Origin: Aplysia californica
Taxonomy: Eukaryota; Mollusca; Gastropoda; Aplysiida; Aplysiidae
Direction: 5' to 3'
Length of the DNA: 64,000 nt
NCBI RefSeq assembly: GCF_000002075.1
Contig: NW_004797301.1
Coordinates: forward strand, 1,035,966-1,099,965
The notes below the pieces were generated by a model that worked only from the letters and a program-made list of their open reading frames with translations, did not search any database and was not told the origin of the DNA. Position numbers and translations under genes: made by a program. Shown here one piece after another: positions 1 to 48,720 of this stretch; the stretch's first letter is position 1; each line of letters begins with the position of its first letter.

Positions 1-154
1 TTGGAACTGTAGCATTTCTTTATATAAATATTCACTGAGGACATTTTTTGGACCGCTTGAACCATATTGTATACGAACAATCTTTGGTAGGCCTATACTA
101 TAATTATAGATCTATATAATATCCGAAATTTGCGAGAAAGGATGAGATTTCAGA

Positions 155-270
155 GTGCCCAGCTTTATTTTCCCGAACGTTCGGAGAAATAGTGCCTAGC
201 TTTATTTTCCCGAACGTTCTGAGAAATAGTGCCCAGCTTTATTTTCCCGAACGTTCTGAGAAATAGTGCC
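155..270. repeat. 37-bp tandem repeat, three units
   Basis: Units at 155-191, 192-228 and 229-265 differ by only one or two bases. Each contains the palindrome GAACGTTC. Confidence 0.95.
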
Positions 271-490
271 GGCCTTCTCCAAAAGTCAAAGGTTTTTGTG
301 CTCCCTAGAGTGAAGTGGGCGTGAGAGGTGAAAGGAAGTAGTTTTTCTCACCAGAATAACCTCTATGTCTCGTTATTCTCACCCCCTAGTTTTATCGGAA
401 ATGATCTAAGAGGGATCAAGGCTGAGGTTACCGGGGCTGATGCTCCACAGGATTGTGTCCAAATAGTCACAGTAACAGTCAGGGTTGTCA

Positions 491-584
491 GTTAGGAGCC
501 AAATCCCTGAAATTTGGCTCTTTTGGATCACGTCCCGGCCCGGAGAATTTCATTTCGCTCTCTGGCTCTTTTTTGGCTCCTAAC
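491..584. repeat. short foldback element (possible MITE)
   Basis: GTTAGGAGCCAAA at the left end is matched by TTTTGGCTCCTAAC at the right end, giving a ~94-bp element with inverted ends. Internal GAGCCAAA-like copies repeat the motif. Family unknown. Confidence 0.6.
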
Positions 585-3086
585 TCCAAATGTTAAAGAA
601 GAAAGGGAAAGAAGAGGCAAGAAAAAAAAATGAAAATGAAGAAAAGAGCTTGGATTGCTTTATTATTAGACTAGTTAACACGATTTAACGCCTTCGCCCA
701 TTTGGTCTGAATAATTTACAACCCTTATACAGTCGTGCAAGAGCATTAATCTCGTGCTCTTGTCTTGTTAGGTTTGTGAATGCTCTTTGTTCCTAGGCAT
801 GGCACCGGGCAGGTAGTTTATTAATTTGTGTGCAGGCTAAGAGGCCTGCCATCGTTAGGTGTGTAAACAACGAATGGTCCGGCTAGCGGCCGGTCCCACA
901 TCCCACACAGAAGCGTGGGTAGTGAGGCATATTTTTTTACTGGAGAGACGAACAATATTTTTACATTATTAGTATTCTATTTGTTGTTCCTTAAAGATTT
1001 AATTGATAGCAAAGATCTGGTTAAGAGGAGTAAGATGGAAAAAAATTCTGATAACTTTTTATTTTTACACTCATACACAGATACACTGATTTGAGGGCTA
1101 AACTGCCTATTTGCTGTGCCAGAATACACGTATGGCCACTAAAACCTTTGCAAGTCAATTGTTTTCAAGTAAATATCAATCCTAATTGCCAAAACAATAA
1201 ATCATGGTGAAATGCAGGGGGACATATGCCCTCCTGAAACCCCCCAGATTCTTTTTAGGTCAGGTTTTCATGCCCTTTGCAACCCCCCCATGTTGTTAAA
1301 AACAAGTCAAATATTACTAAGCCATTGGTCCTACTGTAATATAGTTCTGTTTTCAAACAGCAATAACTCAATAACTATTGATTTATGGCATAAAGAAAGG
1401 CCATATTCGTGTTCAGCATTCAAAATACGACTAGAAAAGAAGTATATAAAAGGTGTACATGAAACGGGTGTAAAAAAAACCCTAAAAAATTCTTTGTTGG
1501 ATTCAACCTTGGCCAAGAGGAAGCCTCATTTTCTGCCCCTTTGTCACTTTCTCTTCACTTACCTTGGCTTTGTTTGTTTTTGTTTTTTTGCAAGCCCAGC
1601 TTAAAAAAACCCCCACTGGCATTAATAATCAAATGGGAAATGGTTTCATGTATGGCTGCAACTTTTGTTATGATCACGAATTTTGACAAACGATCAGTTT
1701 GACCTCATGTTGTATAGGCGTAGTAAGATTCATGTGTAAAGGGGGTGTGTCTGTGGTATTGCATGGAGAGTCAGGAAGGATGTTCTACCTGTCTTGAAAT
1801 TTTATTTCTTTTTATCTGATGGGCTTACTACTGCTTGGTTTAAGCATTGTTCTCTCCATGTGAGATCAAACCTTCCCTTCTGCGTAAAATTTTGGGGAAA
1901 GATAAATTGTAGATACTATTTTGAAAATATGTTTTAACCAGCTTTCCTTGCCTCTGTCCACACGCTCAAATTCTGTTTCTTAATCTTTTTTACCTAAAAC
2001 TTTACCCATTTACGCAAGGAGTCAGCAAGTTAAGGGATTTTGGCATACACTGTATTTTGGGAGTAAGTTAAAGTTACTTTGAGCCGAGTATGAAGTTGAT
2101 GGTACAGTAGAGTGATAGTCTAATGGGACAGCACTGATTGCCGTCTTGACTTGTGTTAGAGTGGTAGGGACTAGAAACGAAGTGGCCAGCCATGATGCCT
2201 CATTTAGATCTCTTGTTTTGTGTGATTGCCATGTGCAGGGGAAAAATAAGTGGAAATCAATTAGCGTACATGTACAGCTCCAGCAAAACTTATTAGTGTT
2301 TAAAGACCATGCAGGCGTAGTTTTTGTATTTTTACCCAATACCCGTCAGTTCTGGTTGCATTAGACCTGTTATATATGTATATGTAGACTAGAACTTGAG
2401 TGCTCATATAATATAAAAGCCTCACAGGCGCCTGCTCGCCTTTTGGTTATCAGCTGCTTTCTGGTGATGTCAGATATTTTGCCGGCTGACAGAAGTGGCT
2501 CAGTGGCTGTGGAGTTTCTCCGCTACTTTGCCTTTTTATTTTTTCAGTATTGGCAAAAGTCTTAAAATAATTGCATTTTCTTAATCAGCACAAATCAGGA
2601 GAAAATCGCCAAAAAGCAATAGAAGTAGGCTCGCAGTTCCGCGTGTGGGAAAGAGATTATCAAGCAGCCACTGAGTGGGTGCCATGTGCAGTGTGTTCCT
2701 TTAGTGATCAATTTGCTGGTAGTAAATCAGGGCAAATTTACATTAGTTTAATAAGGACCGTACAACTCGGACAGTCGGCAGATGGAGATGTGAGGCATAA
2801 ATACTATGTTTATAGACATGTTCCTTTTTGTACTTGGGGAAAAACCAGGTGGTTGATGAGGCTGACGGTATAATATGGGGGGGGGGGGGGGGGGGGGAGA
2901 TATGACTATTAAAATTTGATGGATAATTTAGACCTTTTAACAGGATTTATTTGGTCTGGTGATAAACTTCATAAGCATTATGAATCTTTGTTGAAAATAG
3001 TTTTGGGAAAATGTTACCATTATTTATGAAAAACTTTTCTCTTAAATAATAATTTATGGTCTTATATCTTTTTTCTTTCATTCAAG

Positions 3087-38539
<35,453 letters not shown>

Positions 38540-41500
38540 AGCAGCAGTGTGCGACCCACCCACTTCCTTCTGCACCTTGGAAACTACATACAGACACACA
38601 GGACATAACACGTACTGTAAAACAGGTGTTTTTTTGCGAGCAACCCTTTTTCCATAACAAAGTTTCAAATTGCTACGCAGAACATTAAAAATAACTCCTC
38701 AAGACTGTCGTGTCTTCATGATTTGTGAATAAAACTTACAATGCTCACAGCTTTACAAAAAATTTGCAGCATTAAAAAGAACATTTTTTGATTGACTAGT
38801 ATTTGCAAAATTTTGGAAAATTGGGCGCTTGCAAAGAGATCCTGTTTTGCACTAGGCATGCACATACAAAACACAAAGAGGATGCAGTGCAGGCGCGCAG
38901 CGGTCTAGTGTTATTTTTGTGTGCGGTTGCAGTGTTCAGCATTAGGACAGGGAGGATGGGAAGTGAATGACTGCAATGTGGTGAGCACGTGTGGGTTTTC
39001 ATGTCAGTTCACGGGATGTAAAGATACTACAGATTCCGCCATTTTGCACAGAACTGTCACATCACACCTTTTTTCATTAATTTTTTTTTTTTTAAAGTAT
39101 ACAGTTTTTTTTAATCAAAGATTTGTCATGAATGTCATCATGTTTTTGTTTTCGACCATAATTATTATAAGCAAACATTGAATTTTGTGATGATTTACTT
39201 GAACGATTTTGTTTGCATTGTGATGGTGCAGCAAGAGCGTGGCTCTGGGCAGTGGGTATTATTCCCTCGAATGTATTGAATGTCTTGTTTTGACTCCCAT
39301 CATATGGGATTGGCTCCCCGAACTGGGGATGTGTTACATGTTTATATGACAAGAACTGATATGGTCCCTAAAGAAAGTGACTAGAATTCATGGATTCCCC
39401 GAAACAGTATTCAGATTTAGAAAACCCTGTTTTGAGATTCAGTTTAGAAAAATGACCTGATCAAACTCAACAGCTGCTCTGTTGTTGAAATATAAATGCA
39501 CAAAAAGCTTGCAAACCAGAGCTTGGTAGGTTGTGTGATGGGCATTGACCGGAGAGTGTGTGTGTGTTGTCAGTAAGCCTTTACCACCTGTGTAAGGTGC
39601 CGGTGAGAAGAGCCATCGACATTTTCACTAGACACCCATTTTTAGTAAGGAGTTTGAGGTCAACAGCTGCGGGAGTGGTGTGCTTCCCTTGCTTGTGAGC
39701 GAGTGTGGATTCCGCTTACCTGTATTCTTCAACCTGTCATCGAACTGTACAATTTTGTTTTAAACTCCTGTCACTCCATATAGACTTGCAGATCATATCT
39801 TGTGTATGTAGCAATGAAACAAAACATGGCCTTTGATGGCCCGCCCTGTGTGCAATCAGTGACCTGTTCGCTCTCTTCACTTCATTTACTTTACTATAGC
39901 GTGCTCTGATTGTGATGAAAATGCATGTGGTCGTGTTAGACTGGATATTGTCAAGTATAAGATGTTACATTGTAGAGCAATGTGTGTGAGCGTAGCATGT
40001 AGGCGAATGCTGTCTGGAGAATGTTGCCTTTTAAAGGACCACTGCATTCGTGAATATTCAAATCGTGTTTGTGTCATTCATCACGCATGACTCGCGACAT
40101 TTATGTTTTTCTAATGTTTGTTTTAGGCCTTTTTATGGTGGTTCTATCACATTTTTGTTTTGTTTTTGTTTGTTTTTTTGCTTGGCCCACCTTCTCTAAT
40201 ACAGTAATCAGAATGTATGGGAGAGATAGTTGTACTGTTGGCGTCCTGTAAATGACAACTGGGGGAGAGAAATCAAAAGTGCAGCCAGTGCTGGTTGCCA
40301 TGAGCTTGGTAGGTGAGATTGTCACGGAGAAGTGATGGTGGAATTGAAAGCCTGGCCTGGCCAAGCTCAGTGGTATATGTGGCGCCCGTTGTCACGTGAG
40401 CGTGAGAAATACATCAGCCTTGATTCATGTCTGTTGTAGATATATAACTAATGGGGTCTTTTTTTTCTTCTTTTTTTTTATTTAAAAAAATCGTAATTCC
40501 TCAATGTGAGAGCAGAGCAACAAGGGAGGGAACACAGATACTCCTTGTGAACTGTCTGTTGAGAAAGTCTGGCACTGTGTTAGTCACTACACTGATTCAC
40601 AAAACTTACAGCAGCAGTAGTAGCGATCGTACAGTTGTTCACTGGTCTCTGCTACTGTTTGTTGACTGTGGCCATGGAACATTCATTCCCTTCTGCACCA
40701 GCCGTTTCCTCTCTTCTTTTGTGTGAAGCTTGTAATCTCCCCCCATCGACATCTAGTAGTCCACTATGAATAGATTTAGACATGTATCGTCTCCCACGAA
40801 TGACTGGCTTTGTCACCAGGGCGAAGAAACAGCACCCGAACGTCAGTACCAGTCCTGTCTATAGGACAATACAGTAACCCAATATGTCTGGATAATGGAA
40901 GTCTTGAGTGCTTTACAGATGTTGGTTATGGTGCTGGCACATAGCGGAGGAACGGTTCTTCCCTGGGTCTGTGTGGGTCTTTCATGGGAGAATGGAGCCG
41001 GGATGTGATACTTAGTCCTTTACTATTGTAACTCTTGTAGTGATATGTTAGGCCAGTGTTCTTCCTGGCATGGATTTCACCGTTTGTTGGTGTTGTTGAT
41101 GTGGTTCTTTTTCATGTAATTATAAATCTTAGACAGTAGAATCACGTATAAGATGAATGATGACTTGCAAGTTTTACTTTTTAAAAATTTTTTGCTTTTT
41201 TTTTTTTTTTAAATTTAACTCATGCCGTCATACAGAACTATTTTTTGTTTGTGAAAAAAAAAATTTTCTTCGTCTTGGGCACAGATTGTGATGATAACAA
41301 TGGTGATCATGTCAGGTGAGATTGGTTTTGTGGAGGAAGCTGACTGTGAACTCTGGTTGTCTTTTGTTTGTTTGGTCATTTCCACACGCATTTGTTTTGT
41401 TTTGTTTTTGTTTTCTTTTTCTCTGCTCTTATTACCTACTCCCAACCTCGCATATACTCACTGCATCAGAAGATTTTTTGTTTCTGAGAGTCATTCATAA

Positions 41501-42700
41501 AGAAAAGCACATTCCTAATGATTGTTGAATGTTTATGGGTTATGTTTTATCTTTGGGAGCTGCATGTTCGTATGATTACTTGGACATATAATCACTCTTA
41601 TCATAAGCCGCCCCTTCCCCCCCTCCCCCAACTGTGCCCTTGGAGTATAGTAAATAAAATTGGGATAGTTAGACTGCTTAGAAATGTTATAGATGATGTC
41701 AACGTATTAAGTGATAACCTTTTATTGTATATTTTGTTTCAAGACTTTATTTTCAGCACAGGTGTTGGCAAATATATTTGATTATTAGGTTGAAACATTT
41801 TTTTAAAGTAAGTGTCTGATGTTTCTTCAGTTTGATGATGTTTTGTACTATTTTGTTGAAATAACAGGAATTCAAAAAATGCTCATCCCACCACCAGCAC
41901 TCCTAAGAATTTGTCCATCACCAGTAGTCAAAATCTTTTGGGAAAAGGCGAGAGGGGTTGTTGTGTTTTGGGGATTTTTTTTTTTCCAAAGTAAATAATA
42001 AATCTCAACCATTGTACCACAAGCGCTCCTCCATCAAGGTGTTTTTCTCTCACTCTCAGAAAGGTATGGTCAGTGTGGTCGCTTGCCTAAGGCGAGTAGT
42101 TGCAGTGTTGGGGGATATCGGCGAAAGTTGATCATCATCATCATGTACAGGCGTGTGTTGAAAGCCTGAAGCAACGAGTGATTGAAGAGACGCTGGCTCC
42201 TGGCGGGGTTGATATACCATGTGGGGAGTGTTGTAGTTCAGTGGTCCGAGAGTAGTGGTGAGCTGGAAGAACAAGGGAAGTAATAGTATCTTTGAATATC
42301 AGGCTGCGATATATTATGGATATCTCATTCTTTTTGGTACCATAACCCGTATTTCCTCTTGTAAATTTCCTGTTTATTGTAAAAATATGGACAAGTCATG
42401 TGATGAGTCGAGTCGATTTGGACATTTTTTTGGGAGGTGCAGCTCTAGCTTAATTGCTTTGTATGGTCATGTTTTGTTTTGTTGTGTTTTTTATGCTTTG
42501 TGAGTCCACCCTCTGCCCCTTATGTCACCACAACATGTTCCTTCTTTGAAGTTTTCTCCTCCTGTCTACCTAAACCCTTCGTCTAATTTGAGTGTATTTT
42601 TTTTTTTGTACCTTATACTTATTTCCTCATGAAGTTTCTTAAATTTCACAACCGAGTTGACTACGAGCCCCGCCCCCCCTCCCTTTGCTGATTTAGTACC
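38540..42700 (+). other. downstream of CLTC: possible 3' UTR and flanking DNA
   Basis: About 4 kb after the stop, with few of the dispersed repeats that fill the introns. Canonical AATAAA hexamers on the + strand lie at 38728-38733 and 41653-41658, so a short (~0.2 kb) or a long (~3.1 kb) 3' UTR are both possible. No coding exon was recognised. The sequence is U-rich with many ATTTA-like motifs. The extent of the transcript cannot be decided from sequence alone. Confidence 0.5.
38728..38733 (+). terminator. CLTC: candidate CLTC polyadenylation signal AATAAA
   Basis: First canonical AATAAA after the stop codon, about 190 nt downstream. A second candidate lies at 41653-41658. Use of either is inference. 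Confidence 0.45.
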
Positions 42701-43014
42701 CTCCCCTTATTTATTTATTACTATTCTTGGACACACTGGTTATGAAGTCAGTCAAACTAAATGTCATGTCTTAGGCTCGATGTGAAAACAAAAGCACCCA
42801 GCCAGAATCCTGGTGAATTGCTCTTCGACTCCGGTGGGCCATCTTATGATGATGTAACGGTGGCCTTTAGAGCACTGAAATTCACTAGCATTTTGCAAGG
42901 TGATTAGAACATAAGGATCGTATGATGTGACCATTACATTGGTTTCAGAGCTATTAAATATACCAAGTATACACCAATCCTTGTTGTGTTGTTTATTTCT
43001 TCAAGATGTTTTCC

Positions 43015-43160
43015 GCGGGTAGCTGGAGGGCGCCGTTGGCAGGTCTTACTCTTACTTCTTGACTTTCCCCTCAGTTGTTTCTGTCTTGTCTTACTTTTTC
43101 CACAGTGACCATTATTGTGTCGATGTGTGTCTCTTTATTTTCTCAAACAAGTGAACAAGG
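43015..43160 (+). repeat. family C dispersed repeat
   Basis: GTAGCTGGAGGGCGCCGTTG to TGTCTCTTTATTTTCTCAAA. It precedes the compound family A elements. Confidence 0.6.
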
Positions 43161-43165
43161 CGTGT

Positions 43166-43441
43166 TTGTTGTTGGCGGGTGCTCTGGTGTGGTTTGCTTC
43201 TTCTTTCCTATCAAACATCTTGCTCTGGTGTGATTTGCTTCTTTTTTCCTATCAAACACCTATTGTCGTGGTCTCTCCTCCTTTTTTTTGTTTGTTACTC
43301 TCTTGTAACACATCTAATCTTCGGCACTTATATGTTGCCAGTGCCGTAAAACTCTTATCAAAACTAAAGACACCTCTTATCTTTAGCACTTACATATTTA
43401 CATTATGACCTCATTGTGTTGCCAGTGCCTTAAAATTTTAA
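43166..43441 (+). mobile_element. compound family A SINE-like elements
   Basis: The start GGTGCTCTGGTGTGGTTTGC occurs twice within 60 bp, and the 3' half also appears twice, so two copies are joined or partly duplicated. An adjacent poly-C/poly-A tract follows (about 43460-43493). Confidence 0.75.
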
Positions 43442-43504
43442 ACTTACGTGTACGGGAACCCCCCCCCCCCCCCCAAAAAAAAAAAAAAAAAAAACCCTCT
43501 TAAC

Positions 43505-43670
43505 GACGTCAGTGGAGCAGTGGTTCGGCGCTTCGACATCACCCGCAGCAGAACCAAGTTCAATTCATGAGTGGAGAGTATCTCTGTCTTTCTGCTGGGT
43601 TATTGTATCCCTTTCAGCTCTGGAGGTGTGTTCGTTATTACGAGGCAGCACAAAAACGAATACAATATGG
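43505..43670 (+). mobile_element. possible tRNA-derived SINE
   Basis: GTGGAGCAGTGGTTCGGCGC resembles box A of a tRNA, and CCAAGTTCAATTCATGAG about 40 nt later resembles box B. It follows a C/A homopolymer tract. No target-site duplication was worked out. Confidence 0.5.
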
Positions 43671-44374
43671 AGATTATAATAACCATTTCTTAGTGTAACT
43701 ACCAACTGCATAATTTACAACTGAAATAGGAGGACAAAGGAATAAAGATGCTTTCAGCTTTTCAGAACCCATCTAGGCCTGGGTCGAGTTTAGCTGTACA
43801 AAGACGCCTGTAGAATGCTAGCACCAGTGGTAAAACACAATAATGTGTTGTCTGTTGCGACTAGGCATGAACATACTTATAGAGATTATAACCATCACTG
43901 AAAGTGTAACGACTGACCGCGCAAATTACAGTGATAAAAGCAGAAGAACCTAAATATTCAAGATGCATCCAGCTTTTTAGAGCACATCTAGGCTCGGAAA
44001 GAGTTTAACTGTACAAAGAAGCCTAGAAGCTCCTGTGGTAAAACACAATAATGTGTTGGTTGCTACAACTAGGCATGCAAAAAAAGTAATAGATTATAAC
44101 GAATACTGAGAGTGTAACGACCGACCGCATAATTCACTCAACAATGATGCTTCCAGCTTTTCAAGACACATCAAGGCTTAGAACTTAGAGTTTATTCGTG
44201 CAAAGAAGCTATTGAAAAGCTCGTACCTGTGGTAAAACTCAGTACATGTAATGTGTTAGTTTGTACAACTTTGCATGCACAAATACTAATATATTACATA
44301 CCATGTATATAACTATCATTGAAGAGCGTAACGACCGACCGCACAATTTACGGAAATAGTTGAAATATATTGAG

Positions 44375-44690
44375 ACGAATGTACAAAAGGCTAACAGCGT
44401 CAGCTACCAGCTTGCCCCACTCCTCAAACATCCTAACATCCCCATGGAGACCAAATCCAAGCTCATTAACTCTATCTTCATCCCCCACCTTGACCTACCA
44501 GTGCCACGCATGGACGCTGACCAAAAGTCTGGAACGTAAGATAACCACCTGTGAGATGTCTTAGGAGGAGAGCCGTCAACAAAACCAGACGGGGCAAGGT
44601 CAGAAACACCAAGATCAGAGTTACTGTATTCGAAGGCAAACAATCAGGTGGTTAGGACATCTCAAGCCCCGGTTGTGTTAGTATGTATCA
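44375..44690 (+). mobile_element. LINE 3'-end fragment (reverse transcriptase C-terminal region)
   Basis: Reading-frame pieces resemble the region after the RT domain of non-LTR retrotransposons: QLAPLLKHPNIPMETKSKL, TYQCHAWTLTKSLERK, CLRRAVNKTRRGK. It is frameshifted and interrupted, and continues after an insertion at about 45490. Its 5' part is absent, and it lies within the satellite array. Confidence 0.75.
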
Positions 44691-45478
44691 CTAATCAGAT
44701 TCGTTCGTCGTATGCGAGAGCCGCCCGTTTCATCGAACTGTGTTGTCTGTTTACACTACACGTTCCAATCTATCGTCCAGTTTTCTTTCGATCAAGGAGA
44801 TTCCTCGTCATAAAGCCACCAGGTCTCTTTGCAACGACAGCGATTTGCCTGCACTCTATGTGAAGGTTTTGAGCTCGGGACCTAATGAATGAAGGATGAA
44901 CAATGTACCTCTAGATCACAAGAACCCCACCCCCTTCGCTGTACATTTTGAAATAGCAGAACAGTGTCTTTAGAAAAGGGTGGCCATACTACTGTACCGT
45001 TTTGTGTGTAAAAAGAGAAACTTTGACTCGACTGCAGATGTGCAACGCCCCCAGTGACCTAGATGCACTTCACCATTGACGATGAATTTATTTGTATAAT
45101 ACTACAATTTACACAATTTAGCATCAAATCAGGTTCGATGCGAGATATTTTGTTTATTTTGAGGCGCTGATTCCGAAATGAAATCAGTTTTAAGATGCGA
45201 TACATGTAATTATTTTTAAAATTTTGCGCCCTAAGTTTAATCCTGCGCGGCGTCAAAGTTTAAAGTTATTCTAGTTCACAGCGTGTCTCCCCCCCCCCCC
45301 CCCCAATCTGACCATGATCGCACGGAAAATATCAAGCAGCTCTTGATTTCTCGATCGAGTCTCCAAGCCATCGCCCAAACTTTGTACAATTTTGTGGTTA
45401 CACCTGACGATTTGTCTCGTGATCGATGGATCGTCCAGTCTTTGTACAATTTACCGTTGCGTGTAACCGGGGCTTCAC
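44690..45478. mobile_element. probable non-autonomous DNA transposon splitting the LINE
   Basis: The insertion starts near 44672 with CCCCGGTTGTGTTAG and ends at about 45472 with CGTGTAACCGGGG, giving short inverted ends (CCCCGGTT/AACCGGGG, then imperfect). It contains a poly-C tract and a duplicated TTTGTACAATTT segment near its right end. No transposase seen. The target-site duplication is unclear. Confidence 0.55.
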
Positions 45479-45484
45479 ACTTCA

Positions 45485-45690
45485 CACGTATGTCACCTAA
45501 CCAGCTTGCCAGTAACGCCTACTTCAAGAAAGTATCAGGGTACAAGGCAAGAGGAAGACCTGGATCCAAGGTGTGAAGGATACCCTGAGCACATAATATC
45601 CCACCTAGCCAGGCCATCAAACTTGCTAGAGACAGGAAGTTCTTTGACTCCCCTCGACGCCCTAGAGGTACAAGAGGACGGATAAAGTAA
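45485..45690 (+). mobile_element. LINE 3'-end fragment, continuation
   Basis: Encodes SPNQLASNAYFKKVSGYKAR then GRPGSK and AIKLARDRKFFDSP. This fits directly downstream of the GHLK of the 44.4-kb piece, so the ~800 bp between them was inserted later. Confidence 0.75.
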
Positions 45691-45753
45691 TGTAAATTAG
45701 AAATATCAGTGAAAAGCTCGTACCTCTGGTAAAACACAGTACTGTATTGGTTT

Positions 45754-46175
45754 AGTTTAGTGGGTTTTTAGTAAGGTTTTACGGCGCTCGCAACTGCATA
45801 CGGTCATATGAGCGCCAAGGGGTGGGATGTCAATGTCAACAAAGATTGAAGTCCTTACAGGGAATCAGGCTTACTCTGCTCACCTCTCTAGCTTCAACAG
45901 CACATTATAGTGTGCTTCGACTCAAGGCACCCCGGAAATAGCGGGTCACAAGAGTGTTACAAACATACAACAAAAGAAGTAGAGGCAAAATGACGATATT
46001 AGGGATGAGGAAAGAAAAAGTATCAGTTCCCTGTTGCAGTGCTGGCATAGTTATGAGCATGGCTTTGATGAGTCAGCCCATTTACAATTCTACAGTGCAT
46101 AACATATTAATGTCCCCCCTTTGGGAATGGCCTAAAACACTTCAGTCAGTAGCACCGCCCCGGGCGGGGGGTAAT
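45754..46175 (-). mobile_element. family B SINE, inserted into the satellite
   Basis: Flanked by GTATTGGTTT at 45744-45753 and 46176-46185, a perfect 10-bp target-site duplication of satellite sequence. The minus-strand 3' tail (CGCCGTAAAACCTTACT) matches the family A tail. The tRNA head is missing, so this copy is 5' truncated. Confidence 0.88.
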
Positions 46176-46828
46176 GTATTGGTTTGTATAATTAGGCATA
46201 CACAAATTAGGCCTACTAATAGATTACAATGTTACTATCACTGACAGTGTAACAACCGATCGCACAATTTACTGATGTAGTAGAAGGACCTAGAAATAAA
46301 GATATTTCCAGCTATCAGAACACATAAAGTTAAGCCGTACAAAGAAGCCTATAAAATTGCTCTCATCTGTGGTAAAACACAATTGTGAGTGCTTGTTAGA
46401 TTAGGCATGCACAAACACTAATGCATCATAATCATTCATTACTCAGAGAGTATCGATCGACTGACCGCATAATTTACAGAAGTAGTTGAAGGACCAAGAA
46501 ATACAGATGCTTTAAGTTTGTCATAACACATCTAAGCTTGGATAGAGTTTATCCGTAAGAAGCCTATGAAATGATAACAATCTGTGGTAAAACACAATGG
46601 TGCGTTCGTTGATACAACTAGGCGTGCAAAAAAATGAATAGATTATAAAAATATAACGAAAAGTGTAACGACCGACAGCATAAATTACTGAAATAGCAAG
46701 AAAAAAAAGAATAACTGATGATTCCAGTTTTTCATAAGATATTTATGTTGGGATATATGGTTTAACCGTGCAAAAAAGCATATAAAATACTGGCACCTAT
46801 GGTAAAACACAATATGTTGGTTATTATA

Positions 46829-47145
46829 ACTCTTCTTCTTCTTCTTCTATCCCGTGGTCGGGTCAACCGTGGAGGCACCACTGCATCTGAAAACTAGCTC
46901 TCGCCATCTATTTTTGTCCACTGTTTTCCTCAGATTTTCACCCATCGTCTTTCCTGTCCACTCTGTAATGCCGTCCTCCCATCTCCTTCTCTGCCTTCCT
47001 CTCTTTCTCTTTCCTTGTACGGTTCCTTGCAGGATTATTTTGGCAAGTCCTGTGGATCTTGTGACATGCCCATACCATTTTAATTTTCGTCTCTTCACTG
47101 TGATCAGTAGATCTTCATACATTGCCCCACTGCGTTGGTGATTCT
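46829..47145 (-). mobile_element. 5'-truncated LINE with (GAA)n tail
   Basis: On the minus strand an open frame reads RRKLKWYGHVTRS, QGTVQGKRKRGRQRRRWED and ITEWTGKTMGENLR, a common C-terminal end of RT proteins in marine invertebrate LINEs. It ends in a (GAA)n tail at 46829. It is inserted in the satellite between TATAACT and TACAACT, a possible target-site duplication. Confidence 0.8.
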
Positions 47146-48720
47146 CTTTCGTACCTCAGTACTACAACTGCTCATGCACAAAAACTAATAGTTTATAACC
47201 TATTTTGAGAGAGTAACAGCCGACATCATAAGTAACTCAAAACAGTAGGATTAAACCGAATTATTATTATTATTATTATTTTTTTTTTACACCTGAACAT
47301 GATACAGAAAAATAATTAGATTCATCCAACATTATGAGTGTGACGACCGACATAACATTAACAACTTACTATGGAAATTTGGACAACAAATCAATTGACG
47401 AAAATTTTGGATGAAAATGAAAAAGCTGTTTTCGGCTTTTAAGTTCACTAGGTCTACCATATTATGCTTCGCTAAAGTTTAGTCAGTGCAAAGTTGTTTG
47501 TAAGATTGAAAACTAGCTAAACTCGAGTTGTAAAACAGTTTTTTTTCGTTGGTCGTTACAATAGGACACACACGAAATAAACAGATTATTTCCAACACAG
47601 AGAATGTAACCACTTACATAACAACTTTTATAAGGATAGTTTGGACAACAAATTAATACGGTTGTTTGCATTTTCTTAGATTACAGCTATGATTCTGTTC
47701 AGCCAAGCCAGTATACAGACTTGCTTGTAAAATTGCAGACTTGGGTTGTAAAACAACTTTATTTGTTGGTTTTTGTACCCTGAAGAACACAAAATTAAAG
47801 AGACCAGATTCATTACTGTCAGTGTAAAGGCAGACATTAAAACTTACAATTTAGTAAGTTAGAATGACAAAGAAATACGTTTGTTTCCAGCTTCTTAGAC
47901 CAAAACTTTGATTGGTTAGTATCTGCTAGTAGGGATAAAGCTGCTTCTAAAAAGGCAGACCAAGGTTGTAAAACAAAATCATATGCTGTTTTATATACCT
48001 AGGCCTAAATATTTACTCAGAGTGTAACGACCAACATAACAACGTACTAAGAAAATTTGGATGACAGAGAAATAGAGCTGTTCTCAGCTTTTCACGTCAC
48101 AACTAAGCTTTGCTAGAGTCTAGTACGTGCACAGTTGCTTGCAAAATTGAAGACCCAGGTTGTAAAAGACAATACCATAATAATTCTTTGCTGGATGTTA
48201 CAACTTAATTTGCACATACATGTAAATACATTATGTAAATAAGTTTCAACACTGAGAGTGTGTAACAACCGACATAACAATATTCAAAGAAAGTTTGGAC
48301 GAGAACGAAATAAGGTTGCTTCCAGCTTCTCAGATCAAAACTACGCTTGGCAAGAGTCAAGTCAGTATATAAAGGTGCTTGACAATTGCATATGGTTGCA
48401 AAACAACATCTCTTTGGTTTAACAATTAGATTTATACAACAAGCTTATGAAATTTGGTTGACAAAGAATTAATGCAGTTGCTAGCATATGATTATCAGAT
48501 CAGAACAAGGCTTTGCTAGATTGTAGCCAGTACAAAGTTGCTTGTAAAGTTGCAGACCTTGATTTTGAAACAATTTTTGTTGGTGGTTGTTTTATCTAGA
48601 CATACACGAAACGCATTCATCCATTAATGAGAGTGTAACGACCGACATAAGAATTTACAAAGGAACTCTATATGGCAAAGAAATTTATATAAAGCTGTTT
48701 TGAGCTCAGATCGTGATAGT

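Larger units (their letters stand above)
1..3086. other. CLTC intron 1 or 5' flank, no coding exon recognised
   Basis: Holds a 37-bp tandem repeat, a 94-bp foldback, long T-rich stretches and a poly-G tract (about 2877-2897). No ATG followed by the clathrin N-terminal sequence and a donor site was found, so the first coding exon probably lies upstream. Confidence 0.6.

Noticed and set aside
799-816. ATG at 799 as the CLTC start codon
   Set aside because: It reads Met-Ala-Pro-Gly-Arg then stop; it does not match the conserved clathrin N-terminus and has no in-frame donor.
45283-45576. 97-codon frame as a host gene
   Set aside because: Its second half is the LINE C-terminal fragment and its first half begins in a poly-C tract of the inserted element.
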